This document shows, in pieces, positions 15,854-25,143 of a stretch of 39,792 nucleotides of DNA. The first letter of the stretch is position 1, and every line of letters starts with the position of its first letter. The position numbers were made by a program, and so were the translations under genes. A model generated the notes under the pieces. The model searched no databases, had not been told where the DNA came from, and saw nothing but the letters and a program-made list of their open reading frames with translations. Source of the DNA: Pseudomonas sp. GM79 (GTDB taxonomy: Bacteria > Pseudomonadota > Gammaproteobacteria > Pseudomonadales > Pseudomonadaceae); the NCBI RefSeq assembly GCF_000282495.1, contig NZ_AKJE01000086.1, positions 1 through 39,792 of the forward strand. Reading direction: 5' to 3'.

Positions 15854-16873
15854 TCACTTCCTCGGGTCGAAGGCATCGCGAGCGGACTCGCCGATGAACA
15901 CCAGTAGACTCAACATCAGCGCCAGCACCGCAAACGCACTCATACCCAGCCACGGCGCTTGCAGATTGGATTTGCCCTGGGCCACCAGTTCACCCAGGGA
16001 CGGCGCGCCCGGCGGCAGGCCGAAGCCGAGGAAGTCCAGGGCGGTCAGCGTGCCGATGGCGCCGGTCAGGATGAACGGCATGAAGGTCATGGTCGAGACC
16101 ATGGCGTTGGGCAGGATGTGGCGGAACATGATCGCACCATTCTGCATGCCCAGCGCCCGGGCCGCGCGCACGTATTCCAGGTTCCGCCCGCGCAGGAACT
16201 CGGCGCGCACCACATCCACCAGGCTCATCCACGAGAACAACAGCATGATCCCCAGCAGCCACCAGAAATTTGGCTGCACGAAACTGGCCAGAATGATCAG
16301 CAGGTACAGCACCGGCAACCCGGACCAGATCTCCAGAAAACGCTGCCCGGCCAGATCCACCCAGCCGCCATAAAAACCCTGCAAGGCCCCGGCGATCACG
16401 CCGATGATCGAGCTGAGGATGGTCAGCGTCAAAGCGAACAGCACCGAAATCCGGAAGCCGTAAATCACCCGGGCCAGCACATCGCGGCCCTGATCGTCGG
16501 TGCCCAGCAGGTTATCGGCCGAGGGCGGCGCGGGGGCCGGGACTTTCAGGTCGTAGTTGATGCTCTGGTAGCTGTAGGGGATCGGCGCCCACAAGACCCA
16601 GGCATCCTTGGCCTTGAGCAGTTCGCGGATGTACGGGCTCTTGTAGTTGGCTTCCAGCGGGAATTCTCCGCCGAACGCGGTTTCCGGGTAGCGCTTGAGG
16701 GCCGGGAAGTACCAGGCGTTGTCGTAGTGCACCACCAGCGGTTTGTCGTTGGCGATCAGTTCGGCACCCAGGCTTGCGCCGAACAGAATCAGGAACAGCC
16801 ACAACGACCACCAGCCACGCTTGTTGGCCTTGAACAGTTCGAAACGTCGGCGATTGAGAGGGGACAGGTTCAT
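15854..16873 (-). CDS. Peptide ABC transporter permease (YejE-like)
   Basis: The 339-residue inner-membrane permease of the OppC type has an N-terminal segment with a first helix (FKANKRGWWSLWLFLILFGA), a large periplasmic loop (about 45-130, including AWYFPALKRYPETAFGGEF) and a binding-protein-dependent transport domain with the EAA-like loop (EFLRGRNLEYVRAARALGMQ). The ATG at 16873 follows the yejB-like stop with a one-base gap and has GGGAGCATTGAG upstream; an earlier start would overlap too far. It should pair with the OppB-type permease encoded before it. Confidence 0.94.
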   Translation of the reverse strand: MNLSPLNRRRFELFKANKRGWWSLWLFLILFGASLGAELIANDKPLVVHYDNAWYFPALKRYPETAFGGEFPLEANYKSPYIRELLKAKDAWVLWAPIPYSYQSINYDLKVPAPAPPSADNLLGTDDQGRDVLARVIYGFRISVLFALTLTILSSIIGVIAGALQGFYGGWVDLAGQRFLEIWSGLPVLYLLIILASFVQPNFWWLLGIMLLFSWMSLVDVVRAEFLRGRNLEYVRAARALGMQNGAIMFRHILPNAMVSTMTFMPFILTGAIGTLTALDFLGFGLPPGAPSLGELVAQGKSNLQAPWLGMSAFAVLALMLSLLVFIGESARDAFDPRK

Positions 16874-16874
16874 C

Positions 16875-17948
16875 TCAATGCTCCCGGCTTTCGAAGTCGA
16901 TGCGCGGATCGACAAAGGTGTAAGTGAGGTCACCGATCAATTTCACCACCAGCCCCAGCAGGGTGAAGATAAACAGCGTGCCGAAAACCACCGGGTAATC
17001 GCGGTTGATCGCTGCCTCAAAACTCATCAAGCCAAGGCCGTCGAGGGAGAAAATCACTTCCACCAGCAACGAGCCGGTGAAAAAGATCCCGATGAACGCC
17101 GAAGGAAAACCGGCGATCACCAGCAGCATGGCGTTGCGAAACACATGGCCGTAGAGCACGCGATGGCGTGTCAGGCCCTTGGCCTTGGCGGTGACCACGT
17201 ATTGCTTGTTGATTTCATCTAGGAAGCTGTTTTTGGTCAGCAGCGTCATGGTCGCGAAGTTGCCGATCACCAATGCGGTCACCGGCAGCGCCAGATGCCA
17301 GAAGTAATCGAGGATCTTGCCGCCAGTGCTCAGCTCATCGAAGTTGTTCGAGGTCAGGCCCCGTAGCGGGAACCAGTCGAAATAGCTGCCGCCGGCGAAC
17401 ACCACAATCAGCAGGATGGCGAACAGGAACGCCGGGATCGCGTAACCTACGATGATCGCCGAACTGGTCCAGACGTCGAAGTGGCTGCCGTGTCGCGTCG
17501 CCTTGGCGATCCCCAGCGGAATCGACACCAGGTACATGATCAGCGTGCTCCACAGCCCCAGGGAGATCGACACCGGCATCTTTTCCTTGATCAGGTCGAT
17601 GACCTTGGCGTCGCGGAAGAAGCTGTCGCCGAAGTCCAGGGTGGCGTAGTTCTTGATCATGATCCACAAACGTTCCGGCGCCGATTTGTCGAAGCCGTAC
17701 ATGTGCTCGATTTCCTTGACCAGCGCCGGGTCCAGGCCTTGCGCCCCACGATAGGCCGAGCCGGCCACCGACACCTCGGCACCGCCGCCGGCGATGCGGC
17801 TGGTGGCGCCTTCGAAGCCTTCGAGCTTGGCGATCATCTGTTCCACCGGCCCACCGGGGGCGGCCTGGATGATCACGAAGTTAATCAGCAAAATGCCGAG
17901 CAGGGTCGGGATGATCAGCAGCAGTCGCCGAAAAATATACGCCAGCAT
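16875..17948 (-). CDS. Peptide ABC transporter permease (YejB-like)
   Basis: The 357-residue OppB-type inner-membrane permease begins MLAYIFRRLLLIIPTLLGIL, with the typical first helix and the QAAPGGPVEQM motif after it. About six helices follow, with an EAA-like loop (INKQYVVTAKAKGLTRHRVL) that should dock on the ATPase. A periplasmic loop (about 45-130) separates the first two helices. It starts four bases after the stop of the second binding-protein gene. It forms the membrane channel with the YejE-like partner. Confidence 0.95.
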   Translation of the reverse strand: MLAYIFRRLLLIIPTLLGILLINFVIIQAAPGGPVEQMIAKLEGFEGATSRIAGGGAEVSVAGSAYRGAQGLDPALVKEIEHMYGFDKSAPERLWIMIKNYATLDFGDSFFRDAKVIDLIKEKMPVSISLGLWSTLIMYLVSIPLGIAKATRHGSHFDVWTSSAIIVGYAIPAFLFAILLIVVFAGGSYFDWFPLRGLTSNNFDELSTGGKILDYFWHLALPVTALVIGNFATMTLLTKNSFLDEINKQYVVTAKAKGLTRHRVLYGHVFRNAMLLVIAGFPSAFIGIFFTGSLLVEVIFSLDGLGLMSFEAAINRDYPVVFGTLFIFTLLGLVVKLIGDLTYTFVDPRIDFESREH

Positions 17949-17952
17949 CTGA

Positions 17953-19794
17953 TTACTCCGTGCCCGCAGGGTCGGCTTGCAGTTTGGTTTCGACTTCTAT
18001 CGGCAATGTCGCGTTGGGCTTGACCCACCAGGTATTGATGCCGATGTCATATTTGGGCGAAACCTTCGGGTGGCCGATGTGGCTCCAGTACGCCACGCGC
18101 CAGGTCTTGATGTGCCAGTTGGGGATCACGTAGTAGCCCCATTGCAGCACCCGGTCCAGTGCCCTGGCGTGGGCCACCAGGCTTTGGCGTGAGTCGGCGT
18201 TGATCAGTTGCTCGACCAGTTGATCCACCACCGGGTCTTTCAGTCCCATGGAGTTGCGGCTGCCCGGTTTGTCGGCCGCGGCGGTCATCCAGAACTCGCG
18301 CTGTTCGTTACCCGGCGAGTTGGACTGAGGGAAGCTGCCGACGATCATGTCGAAGTCCCGGGAGCGCACGCGGTTGATGTATTGCGAGACGTCGACGCGA
18401 CGGATCACCAGGTCGATGCCCAGGTCGCTGAGGTTGCGCTTGAACGGCAGCAGCACCCGCTCGAACTCGGTCTGGGCCAGCAGGAATTCGATGGTCACCG
18501 GTTTGCCGGTGGCGTCGACCATTTTGTCGTCGACGATCCGCCAGCCGGCCTCTTGCAGCAGTTGATAGGCCTTGCGCTGCTGAGTGCGGATCATGCCGCT
18601 GGCGTCGGTCACCGGGTTCTGGAACGCCTCGCTGAACACTTGCTCGGGAATCTTGCCGCGAAATGGGTCCAGGATCGCCAACTGATCGGCGTCGGGGAGA
18701 CCGGTGGCGGCCATTTCCGAGTTTTCGAAGTAACTGCGGGTGCGCGCGTAGGCGCCGTTGAACAGTTGCTTGTTGGTCCATTCGAAGTCCAGCAACAGGG
18801 TCAGTGCCTGACGCACGCGCACATCCTGAAACACCGGGCGGCGCAGATTGAACACGAAGCCTTGCATGCCGGTGGGGTTGCCGTTGGCGATTTCTTCCTT
18901 GATCAGCCGACCTTCGGCCACCGCCGGAATGTTGTAGGCCTTGGCCCAGTTTTTCGCGGCCGATTCCAGCCAGAAGTCGAACTGACCGGCCTTGAGCGCT
19001 TCCAGCGCGACGGTGTTGTCGCGGTAGTAGTCAGTGGTCATCACGTCGAAGTTGTAGAAACCGCGATTGACCGGCAGGTCCTTGCCCCAGTAATCCTTGA
19101 CCCGCTCATAGCGCACCGACCGCCCGGCCTTGACTTCGCTGACCTTGTACGGGCCGCTGCCCAGCGGCAGTTCCAGGTTGCCCTTGTTGAAATCGCGGGT
19201 GGCCCACCAATGCTTGGGCAGCACCGGCAACTGGCCGAGGATCAGCGGCAATTCACGGTTGTTGTTGTGCTTGAACTTGAACAGCACTTTGAGCGGGTCT
19301 TCGGCGACCACGTCCTCCACGTCGCTGTAATAGCCGCGAAAGAGCGGGGCGCCGTCCTTGATCAGGGTCTGGAAGCTGAACACCACATCTTCGGCACGTA
19401 CCGGATGGCCGTCGTGGAAGCGTGCTTCGGGACGCAGGTAGAAGCGCACCCAACTGTTGTCCGGGGCTTTTTCGATTTTGCCGGCGATCAAGCCGTATTC
19501 GGTAAACGGCTCATCCAGACCCTGTTTGGCCAGGGTGTCGTAGATCATGCTGATGTCGTCGGCCGGCACGCCTTTGTTGATGAACGGGTTGAGGCTGTCG
19601 AAGCCACCGAACCCGGCCTGGCGAAAGATCCCGCCCTTGGGCGCGTCGGGGTTTACGTAATCGAAATGTTTGAAATCGGCCGGGTATTTCGGCGGCTCGT
19701 TGTACAGGGTCAAGGCATGTTGCGGGGCGGCGCAGGCCAGCCCGGCAAACAACAGACCGCTGGCCTGCAAGAGCAGGGCGCGTACGGGTTTCAT
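17953..19794 (-). CDS. Peptide ABC transporter substrate-binding protein, second paralogue (NppA2/YejA-like)
   Basis: The 613-residue periplasmic protein has a signal peptide (MKPVRALLLQ through LACAAPQHAL) and the SBP_bac_5 fold. Visible features are FDYVNPDAPKGGIFRQAGFG near the N-terminus, FHDGHPVRAEDVVFSFQTL in the middle and RVKDYWGKDLPVNRGFYNFD. It delivers peptides to the permeases. The ATG at 19794 overlaps the stop of the first paralogue by four bases (ATGA). The two paralogues share many segments (RVKDYWGKDLPVNRG in both) and arose by tandem duplication. Two binding proteins for one channel suggest a broadened substrate range, which is inference. Confidence 0.95.
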   Translation of the reverse strand: MKPVRALLLQASGLLFAGLACAAPQHALTLYNEPPKYPADFKHFDYVNPDAPKGGIFRQAGFGGFDSLNPFINKGVPADDISMIYDTLAKQGLDEPFTEYGLIAGKIEKAPDNSWVRFYLRPEARFHDGHPVRAEDVVFSFQTLIKDGAPLFRGYYSDVEDVVAEDPLKVLFKFKHNNNRELPLILGQLPVLPKHWWATRDFNKGNLELPLGSGPYKVSEVKAGRSVRYERVKDYWGKDLPVNRGFYNFDVMTTDYYRDNTVALEALKAGQFDFWLESAAKNWAKAYNIPAVAEGRLIKEEIANGNPTGMQGFVFNLRRPVFQDVRVRQALTLLLDFEWTNKQLFNGAYARTRSYFENSEMAATGLPDADQLAILDPFRGKIPEQVFSEAFQNPVTDASGMIRTQQRKAYQLLQEAGWRIVDDKMVDATGKPVTIEFLLAQTEFERVLLPFKRNLSDLGIDLVIRRVDVSQYINRVRSRDFDMIVGSFPQSNSPGNEQREFWMTAAADKPGSRNSMGLKDPVVDQLVEQLINADSRQSLVAHARALDRVLQWGYYVIPNWHIKTWRVAYWSHIGHPKVSPKYDIGINTWWVKPNATLPIEVETKLQADPAGTE

Positions 19795-21623
19795 CGATCT
19801 TTCTCCGAAGATTTCAGCCACCACGCGCTCAGGCCCAGGGTGTAGGGCGGCGTGGTGACGAAGGCGAACCGGTTGCGGTAGGCCAGGCGGTGATAATTGA
19901 GGTACCAGTTGGGAATGATGTAGTGCTGCCACAGCAGCACCCGGTCGAGCGCCTTGCCGGCGGCGACCTGTGCATCACGGGTCTGGGCGGCGAGCAGTTG
20001 TTCGAGCAAATGGTCGACCACCGGGTTGGCGATACCTGCGTAATTCTTGCTGCCCTTGACCCCGACCTGGCTGGAGTGGAAGTACTGCCATTGCTCCAGG
20101 CCCGGGCTGAGGGTCTGGTTGAGGGTCATCAGGATCATGTCGAAATCGAACTGATCGAGGCGTTGTTTGTACTGGGCGCGATCGACCGTGCGCAGCCGTG
20201 CGTCGATGCCGATGCTGGCGAGGTTTTCGACGTAGGGCTGAAGGATGCGCTCCAGGTTCGGGTTGACCAGCAGGATCTCGAAACGCAACGGTTGGCCGAT
20301 GGTGTTCTGTAGCCGCTGACCGTTGAGCTTCCAGCCGGCCTCGGCGAGCAGCTCCAGGGCCTTGCGCATGGTTTCCCGCGGAATGCCGCGGCCTTCGGTC
20401 TGCGGCAGGCTGAACGGCTCGGTGAGCAGCTTGGCGGGCAACTGATCGCGATAGGGCTTGAGCAGCAGCCACTCATGACCGACCGGTAGCCCGGTGGCAG
20501 AGAACTCACTGTTGGGGTAATAACTCATGGCGCGTTTGTAGGCGCCGCTGAACAGCGTGCGGTTGGTCCATTCGAAGTCGAACATCAGCCCCAGCGCTTC
20601 GCGGACCTTGACCTCGGCGAAAGTTGGCCGCCGGCTGTTCATGAACAGGCCCTGGCTCTGGGTCGGGATCTGGTGCGCGATTTGCGCCTTGATCACATCG
20701 CCACGGCGCACGGCCGGGAAGTTGTAACCGTTGGCCCAGTTCTTCGCCTGGTGTTCGATGTAGATGTCGAACTCACCGGCCTTGAACGCTTCGAAAGCCA
20801 CGTCGCTGTCACGGTAGAACTCGACTTCCATGCGATCGACGTTGTACTTGCCGCGATTGACCGGCAGGTCTTTGCCCCAGTAATCCTTGACCCGTTCGAA
20901 GACGATCTGCCGCCCGGGCGTTACCGAGGTGATGCGATACGGTCCGCTGCCCAATGGCGGCTCGAAGGTGGTGGCCTTGAAATCGCGACCTTCCCAGTAA
21001 TGCTGGGGCAACACCGGCAACTCGCCCAGGCGCAGGATCAGCAGCGGATTACCGGAGCGTTTGAAGACGAAACGGATGCGCCGTGGGTTGAGAATATCCA
21101 CCCGCGACACTTCCTGAAGGTTGGTGCGGTATTGCGGGTGACCTTCCTTGAGCAGCAAACGGTAAGAGAACGCCACGTCGTAAGCGGTGATCGGCGTGCC
21201 ATCGTGGAAACGCGCTTCGGGGCGCAGGTTGAACACCACCCAGCTGCGGTCCTCGCTGTATTCCACCGATTGGGCAATCAGGCCATAACTGGAGGTCGGT
21301 TCATCGCCGGACGGCGCGTACTGGCCGGTGCCGACCATCAACGGTTCATTGAGTTCGTTGATGCCGTATTGCAGGAAGTTGGCGGTGGAAACCGGGCTCG
21401 AACCTTTGAATGTGTAAGGGTTGAGCGTATCGAAGGTGCCAAACGCCATCACCCGCAACGTACCGCCCTTGGGCGCTTGCGGGTTGACCCAGTCGAAGTG
21501 GGTAAATCTGGCCGGGTACTTGAGCGTGCCGAACTGCGCATAACCATGGCTTTCGCTGATCGTCGCGCTTGCGGGGGAGCTCAAGGCCAGGCTGATCAGG
21601 AGCAGGAGGAGGGGACGCTTCAA
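19791..21623 (-). CDS. Peptide ABC transporter substrate-binding protein, first paralogue (NppA1/YejA-like)
   Basis: The 610-residue periplasmic protein starts at a TTG codon; no upstream in-frame start is open and the next methionines lie well inside the mature part, so TTG is needed to keep the signal peptide (MKRPLLLLLISLALSSPASA). SBP_bac_5 features include FDWVNPQAPKGGTLRVMAFG, FHDGTPITAYDVAFSYRLL and RVKDYWGKDLPVNRGKYNVD. It is the first gene of the transporter-fabI operon. No strong ribosome binding site is seen (GGATC region), so expression may be low. Its promoter should lie in 21624-21750, where I could not fix a box. Confidence 0.94.
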   Translation of the reverse strand: MKRPLLLLLISLALSSPASATISESHGYAQFGTLKYPARFTHFDWVNPQAPKGGTLRVMAFGTFDTLNPYTFKGSSPVSTANFLQYGINELNEPLMVGTGQYAPSGDEPTSSYGLIAQSVEYSEDRSWVVFNLRPEARFHDGTPITAYDVAFSYRLLLKEGHPQYRTNLQEVSRVDILNPRRIRFVFKRSGNPLLILRLGELPVLPQHYWEGRDFKATTFEPPLGSGPYRITSVTPGRQIVFERVKDYWGKDLPVNRGKYNVDRMEVEFYRDSDVAFEAFKAGEFDIYIEHQAKNWANGYNFPAVRRGDVIKAQIAHQIPTQSQGLFMNSRRPTFAEVKVREALGLMFDFEWTNRTLFSGAYKRAMSYYPNSEFSATGLPVGHEWLLLKPYRDQLPAKLLTEPFSLPQTEGRGIPRETMRKALELLAEAGWKLNGQRLQNTIGQPLRFEILLVNPNLERILQPYVENLASIGIDARLRTVDRAQYKQRLDQFDFDMILMTLNQTLSPGLEQWQYFHSSQVGVKGSKNYAGIANPVVDHLLEQLLAAQTRDAQVAAGKALDRVLLWQHYIIPNWYLNYHRLAYRNRFAFVTTPPYTLGLSAWWLKSSEKDR

Positions 21624-21750
21624 GTCAGAGATCCGATCCAGGCGGCTTGGGCTTTGTGGGCCGTACAGTAACAGCTTGTATCGACTGGAAAAAGACGGGG
21701 GGTTAATGCGTTGTTAATTGTGAGGTGATGGTCCGGTGGATTGCAGAACC

Positions 21751-21880
21751 TGTGGCGAGGGAGCTTGCTCCCGCTCGGCTGCGAAGCAGTCGTAAACCTG
21801 ACTGCGCGGAGTCAGAAATCATCGGGTTTCAGGTTTTGGGGTTGCTTCGCTACCCAGCGGGAGCAAGCTCCCTCGCCACA
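21751..21880. repeat. Long REP-type inverted pair (TGTGGCGAGGGAGCTTGCTC family)
   Basis: TGTGGCGAGGGAGCTTGCTC at 21751 pairs with GAGCAAGCTCCCTCGCCACA ending at 21880, both extended by CCGCT/AGCGG. The 80-base middle has its own short inverted pieces (CTGCGAAGCAG, TGACTGCGC). This is a different REP family from the GTGGGAGCGGGC copies. It lies between the mltD stop and the start of the divergent-side operon, in an otherwise empty gap of 282 bases. Confidence 0.88.
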
Positions 21881-21905
21881 AAAAAGCCCCATTGCCCGAA
21901 GCTGC

Positions 21906-23360
21906 TTAATGCGGCGAAGCAACCGTCAGCATCTGCCCCGGTTTCAGCGCCTGGCCAACCCGAGGGTTCCAGCGCTTGAGGTGCTGCATTTCAACGTTGA
22001 AGCGTTTGGCGACCATGTACAGCGAGTCGCCTTGCTTGACCTTGTACTGGGTCTGTTGCGTCTTGTTGGTTGCCTTGCCATTGGTCTTGCTGTTCACCGC
22101 GACCACGGTGTTGATGCGCCCGGATTTGCGCTTGGTGGTGTCCTGCATCACCAGGGTCTGGCCGACCTTGAGGTCTTTGCCGTTCAACTTGTTCCAGCGT
22201 TGCAGGTCTTTGACCTCGACCTTGTTGGCCTTGGCGATGGTGCCGAGATTGTCGCCGCGTTTGACCCGATAGGCGCGCTTGAGGCTGGCGATTTCGCTGT
22301 CGTCTGCCCCTTCGAACACCGGCTTGAGCGATCGCTGGCTGATCAACTCTTCAGGACGCATGGTCGACAGGCTGGCAGTCAGCAGTTGCGCCTTGGACGT
22401 TGGCACCAGCAGATGCTGGGGACCGTCGATGGTGGTGCGCTGCTTGAAGGCCGGGTTGAGCTGGAACAGTTCGTCTTCGTCGATGTTGGCGACGGCGGCA
22501 ACCTTGGACAGGTCCATGCGCTGGTTGATTTCGACGACCTGGAAGTACGGTTCGTTGGCGATCGGGTTGAGGTTCACGCCATAGGCGTCGGGTGCGAGGA
22601 CCACTTGCGACAGGGCCAGCAGCTTCGGCACATAGGCCTGGGTTTCCGCTGGCAGCGGCAGGTTCCAGTAGTCGGTCGGCAGGCCAAGTCGTTCGTTGCG
22701 CTCGATGGCCCGGCTGACCGTGCCTTCGCCGGCGTTGTAGGCCGCCAGGGCCAGTAGCCAGTCGCCGTTGAACATGTCGTGCAGGCGGCTCAGGTAATCC
22801 ATGGCCGCGGTGGTCGAGGCGGTGATGTCGCGACGGCCATCATAGAAGCGGGTCTGACGCAGGTTGAAGTAACGCCCGGTGGACGGAATGAATTGCCAAA
22901 GACCCACCGCGTCGGCCCGGGAATAGGCCATCGGGTTGTAGGCGCTTTCAATCACCGGCAACAGCGCCAGTTCCAGCGGCATGTTGCGTTCTTCAAGGCG
23001 TTCGACGATGTAGTGAATGTAGAGGCTGCCGCGTTCGCCGGCGTTTTCGAGGAAGGACGGGTTACTGGCGAACCACAGGCGCTGTTGCTCGATGCGCGGG
23101 TTGACGCCCAGGTTGTCCTGCAACTGGAAGCCTTGGCGCATGCGCTCCCAGACGTCCTGTGGAATTTGCGGTGTTGGTTTTTCGCTGAGCCAGACAGGTT
23201 TCTGCTTGGCTCGAGCGGCGATATTCGGAGTGTGTGTCGCTTCGGTCTGCGGCACATGGCTGGAACAGCCCGCCAGAGTGGCGGACACAGCCACCGCAAT
23301 GACTTGAGCCAAGCGGGTCAATGCGTCTGAATTGATGGCTTTACGAATAGGTGACGACAT
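21906..23360 (-). CDS. mltD: Membrane-bound lytic murein transglycosylase D
   Basis: The 484-residue lipoprotein has a lipobox LAGC with C32. A soluble lytic transglycosylase domain (about 115-260) carries catalytic E138 in LPVIESAYNPMAYS and the downstream AVGLWQFIPSTGRYF. Two C-terminal LysM domains bind peptidoglycan (about 344-387, YRVKRGDNLGTIAKANKVEV; about 435-480, YKVKQGDSLYMVAKRFNVEM). It cleaves glycan strands at the outer-membrane face. The ATG at 23360 gives a standard signal; a TTG at 23384 is possible. No good ribosome binding site is seen. It lies 99 bases after gloB on the same strand. Confidence 0.96.
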   Translation of the reverse strand: MSSPIRKAINSDALTRLAQVIAVAVSATLAGCSSHVPQTEATHTPNIAARAKQKPVWLSEKPTPQIPQDVWERMRQGFQLQDNLGVNPRIEQQRLWFASNPSFLENAGERGSLYIHYIVERLEERNMPLELALLPVIESAYNPMAYSRADAVGLWQFIPSTGRYFNLRQTRFYDGRRDITASTTAAMDYLSRLHDMFNGDWLLALAAYNAGEGTVSRAIERNERLGLPTDYWNLPLPAETQAYVPKLLALSQVVLAPDAYGVNLNPIANEPYFQVVEINQRMDLSKVAAVANIDEDELFQLNPAFKQRTTIDGPQHLLVPTSKAQLLTASLSTMRPEELISQRSLKPVFEGADDSEIASLKRAYRVKRGDNLGTIAKANKVEVKDLQRWNKLNGKDLKVGQTLVMQDTTKRKSGRINTVVAVNSKTNGKATNKTQQTQYKVKQGDSLYMVAKRFNVEMQHLKRWNPRVGQALKPGQMLTVASPH

Positions 23361-23459
23361 TGGCTGGAAGTAAGTTCCGGGCAAAAATGTCGGGCGATTC
23401 TAGAAAGCGTACCCCCTGCGGTCAACCATTCAGAATTTTTGTACCAACGTGATGGCTAC

Positions 23460-24227
23460 TTAGAACTTATCTTTCCAAGCACGTAGAGCAGCAAAAACCG
23501 CACTCGGAGCCCGGTTATGGGTTCCATTCCGTTCGTCCACTTTTTCTTTAACGGATGTTTCGTCAACACGCAAAAACGGGTTGGTAAGCTTTTCAAGCGC
23601 CAGAGTAGAGGGCAGCGTCATGAGTCCGGCTTCACGTTGTGCGGTGACTTTTTCCAGACGTGCGGCGGTGTCCGGATTGCCCGGTTCGACCGCAGCAGCA
23701 AACTTCAGGTTGCTCAAGGTGTATTCGTGAGTGCAGTACACCAGCGTGTCTTCGGGCAGCGCCGCGAGGCGGCTCAGCGAGTGATGCATTTGCTCCGGCG
23801 TGCCTTCGAACAGGCGTCCGCAACCAGCGGCGAACAGGGTGTCGCCGCAAAACAAATGGCCCTGGTGATAAAAGGCGATGTGTCCGAGGGTATGCCCCGG
23901 CACCTGGATGACATCGAAGTCCCAGCCCAGCACGCTGATGCGGTCATTGTCCTTGAGCGCCACGTCCCGCGCCGGGATGCTTTCACTGGCCGGGCCATAG
24001 ACTGTCGCGTCTGTCGCTTTTTTCAGCCGCTCGACGCCGCCGACATGGTCATGATGGTGATGAGTGATCAAAATATCGCTTAACACCCAACCCGGGTGCG
24101 CGGCGAGCCAGGCTTGTACTGGCGCGGCATCGCCCGGATCGACCACGGCGCAGCGCTGGGTGCTGTGGTCTTGTAACAACCAGATGTAGTTGTCGGTAAA
24201 GGCGGGCAGGGCACTGATCTGTATCAT
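23460..24227 (-). CDS. gloB: Hydroxyacylglutathione hydrolase (glyoxalase II)
   Basis: The 255-residue metallo-beta-lactamase-fold enzyme splits S-lactoylglutathione into lactate and glutathione, completing methylglyoxal detoxification. The metal site H56-x-H58-x-D60-H61 (THHHHDHVGG) is complete, with further ligands in VPGHTLGHIAF and LFCGDTLFAAGCGRLFEGT. The C-terminal HAGH domain (FLRVDE, FAALRAWKDKF) is present, and the length is typical. The ATG at 24227 gives the normal N-terminus MIQISALPAFTDNYIWLL; longer frames upstream are discarded. It is divergent from the methyltransferase gene across 65 bases, as in P. aeruginosa from memory. Confidence 0.97.
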   Translation of the reverse strand: MIQISALPAFTDNYIWLLQDHSTQRCAVVDPGDAAPVQAWLAAHPGWVLSDILITHHHHDHVGGVERLKKATDATVYGPASESIPARDVALKDNDRISVLGWDFDVIQVPGHTLGHIAFYHQGHLFCGDTLFAAGCGRLFEGTPEQMHHSLSRLAALPEDTLVYCTHEYTLSNLKFAAAVEPGNPDTAARLEKVTAQREAGLMTLPSTLALEKLTNPFLRVDETSVKEKVDERNGTHNRAPSAVFAALRAWKDKF

Positions 24228-24292
24228 CGTCGGATTCGCCAAGCGGAAAACATTGGCGCATCTTAGAACTTCCTGGCGCGTTGGAGAATGCA

Positions 24293-25051
24293 ATGACCGA
24301 TAAAGCGTTCGCTCAGGCCGATCCTGAGTGGCTGACATTGATCAGCGCGGCCCGTGAATGGCTGTCCGGCCCCATCGGGCAATTTCTGCTGGACGAAGAA
24401 CGACGCATGCTCGAAGACGAGTTGGGGCGCTTCTTCGGCGGCTACCTGGTGCATTACGGCCCCTCGGCGCAGACACCGCCGTCGGCGCCGCAGGTCCAGC
24501 GCAATGTGCGGCTCGGTGCGCCGTTGCCGGGGGTCGAGATTGTTTGCGAAGAGCAGGCCTGGCCTTTGAGCGAGCACGCCGCTGATGTGGTGGTGTTGCA
24601 GCATGGGCTGGATTTCTGCCTGTCGCCCCACGGTTTGCTGCGCGAAGCGGCGAGCAGTGTCCGGCCCGGCGGGCATCTGCTGATTGTCGGGATCAACCCC
24701 TGGAGCAGCTGGGGGCTGCGTCATGTGTTCGCCCATGACGCCTTGCGCAAAGCCCGCTGTATTTCGCCATCGCGAGTCGCCGACTGGCTGAACTTGCTGG
24801 GCTTCGCGCTGGAGAAACGCCGCTTCGGGTGCTATCGTCCGCCGCTTGCGTCGCCTGCCTGGCAAGCCCGTCTGGCCGGTTGGGAGCGCAAGGCCGGTGA
24901 CTGGCAATTGTCCGGTGGTGGCTTCTATTTATTGGTCGCGCGCAAGATCGTGGTAGGCCTGCGGCCGGTGCGCCAGGAACGGCGCGAACCGATGGGCAAG
25001 TTGATTCCGTTGCCGATGGCCAAGGTCAACCGTCGCCACCTCGAACCGTAA
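24293..25051 (+). CDS. SAM-dependent methyltransferase (class I, type 11)
   Basis: The 252-residue cytoplasmic protein lacks the usual clear GxGxG motif at the front. The core segments VEIVCEEQAWPLSEHAADVV, VLQHGLDFCLSPHGLLREAA and VRPGGHLLIVGINPWSSWGL fit the later motifs of class I methyltransferases of the Methyltransf_11 type. The substrate is unknown. The ATG at 24293 has GGAGA seven bases upstream. It is co-oriented with rnhA and dnaQ and divergent from gloB, an order kept in pseudomonads. The 92 bases before rnhA show nothing notable. Confidence 0.88.
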   Translation: MTDKAFAQADPEWLTLISAAREWLSGPIGQFLLDEERRMLEDELGRFFGGYLVHYGPSAQTPPSAPQVQRNVRLGAPLPGVEIVCEEQAWPLSEHAADVVVLQHGLDFCLSPHGLLREAASSVRPGGHLLIVGINPWSSWGLRHVFAHDALRKARCISPSRVADWLNLLGFALEKRRFGCYRPPLASPAWQARLAGWERKAGDWQLSGGGFYLLVARKIVVGLRPVRQERREPMGKLIPLPMAKVNRRHLEP

Positions 25052-25143
25052 TACACATTTTATTTTCCCGGCCGGGTTCGCCCCGGCCTCGGGCATCGTC
25101 GGTCACCGATCGGCGAGCCACCGCATTTTCTGGATAGATTGGC

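Noticed and set aside
18208..19845. A 545-codon open frame antisense to the second binding-protein gene
   Set aside because: It is a shadow of a clear SBP_bac_5 gene with signal peptide.
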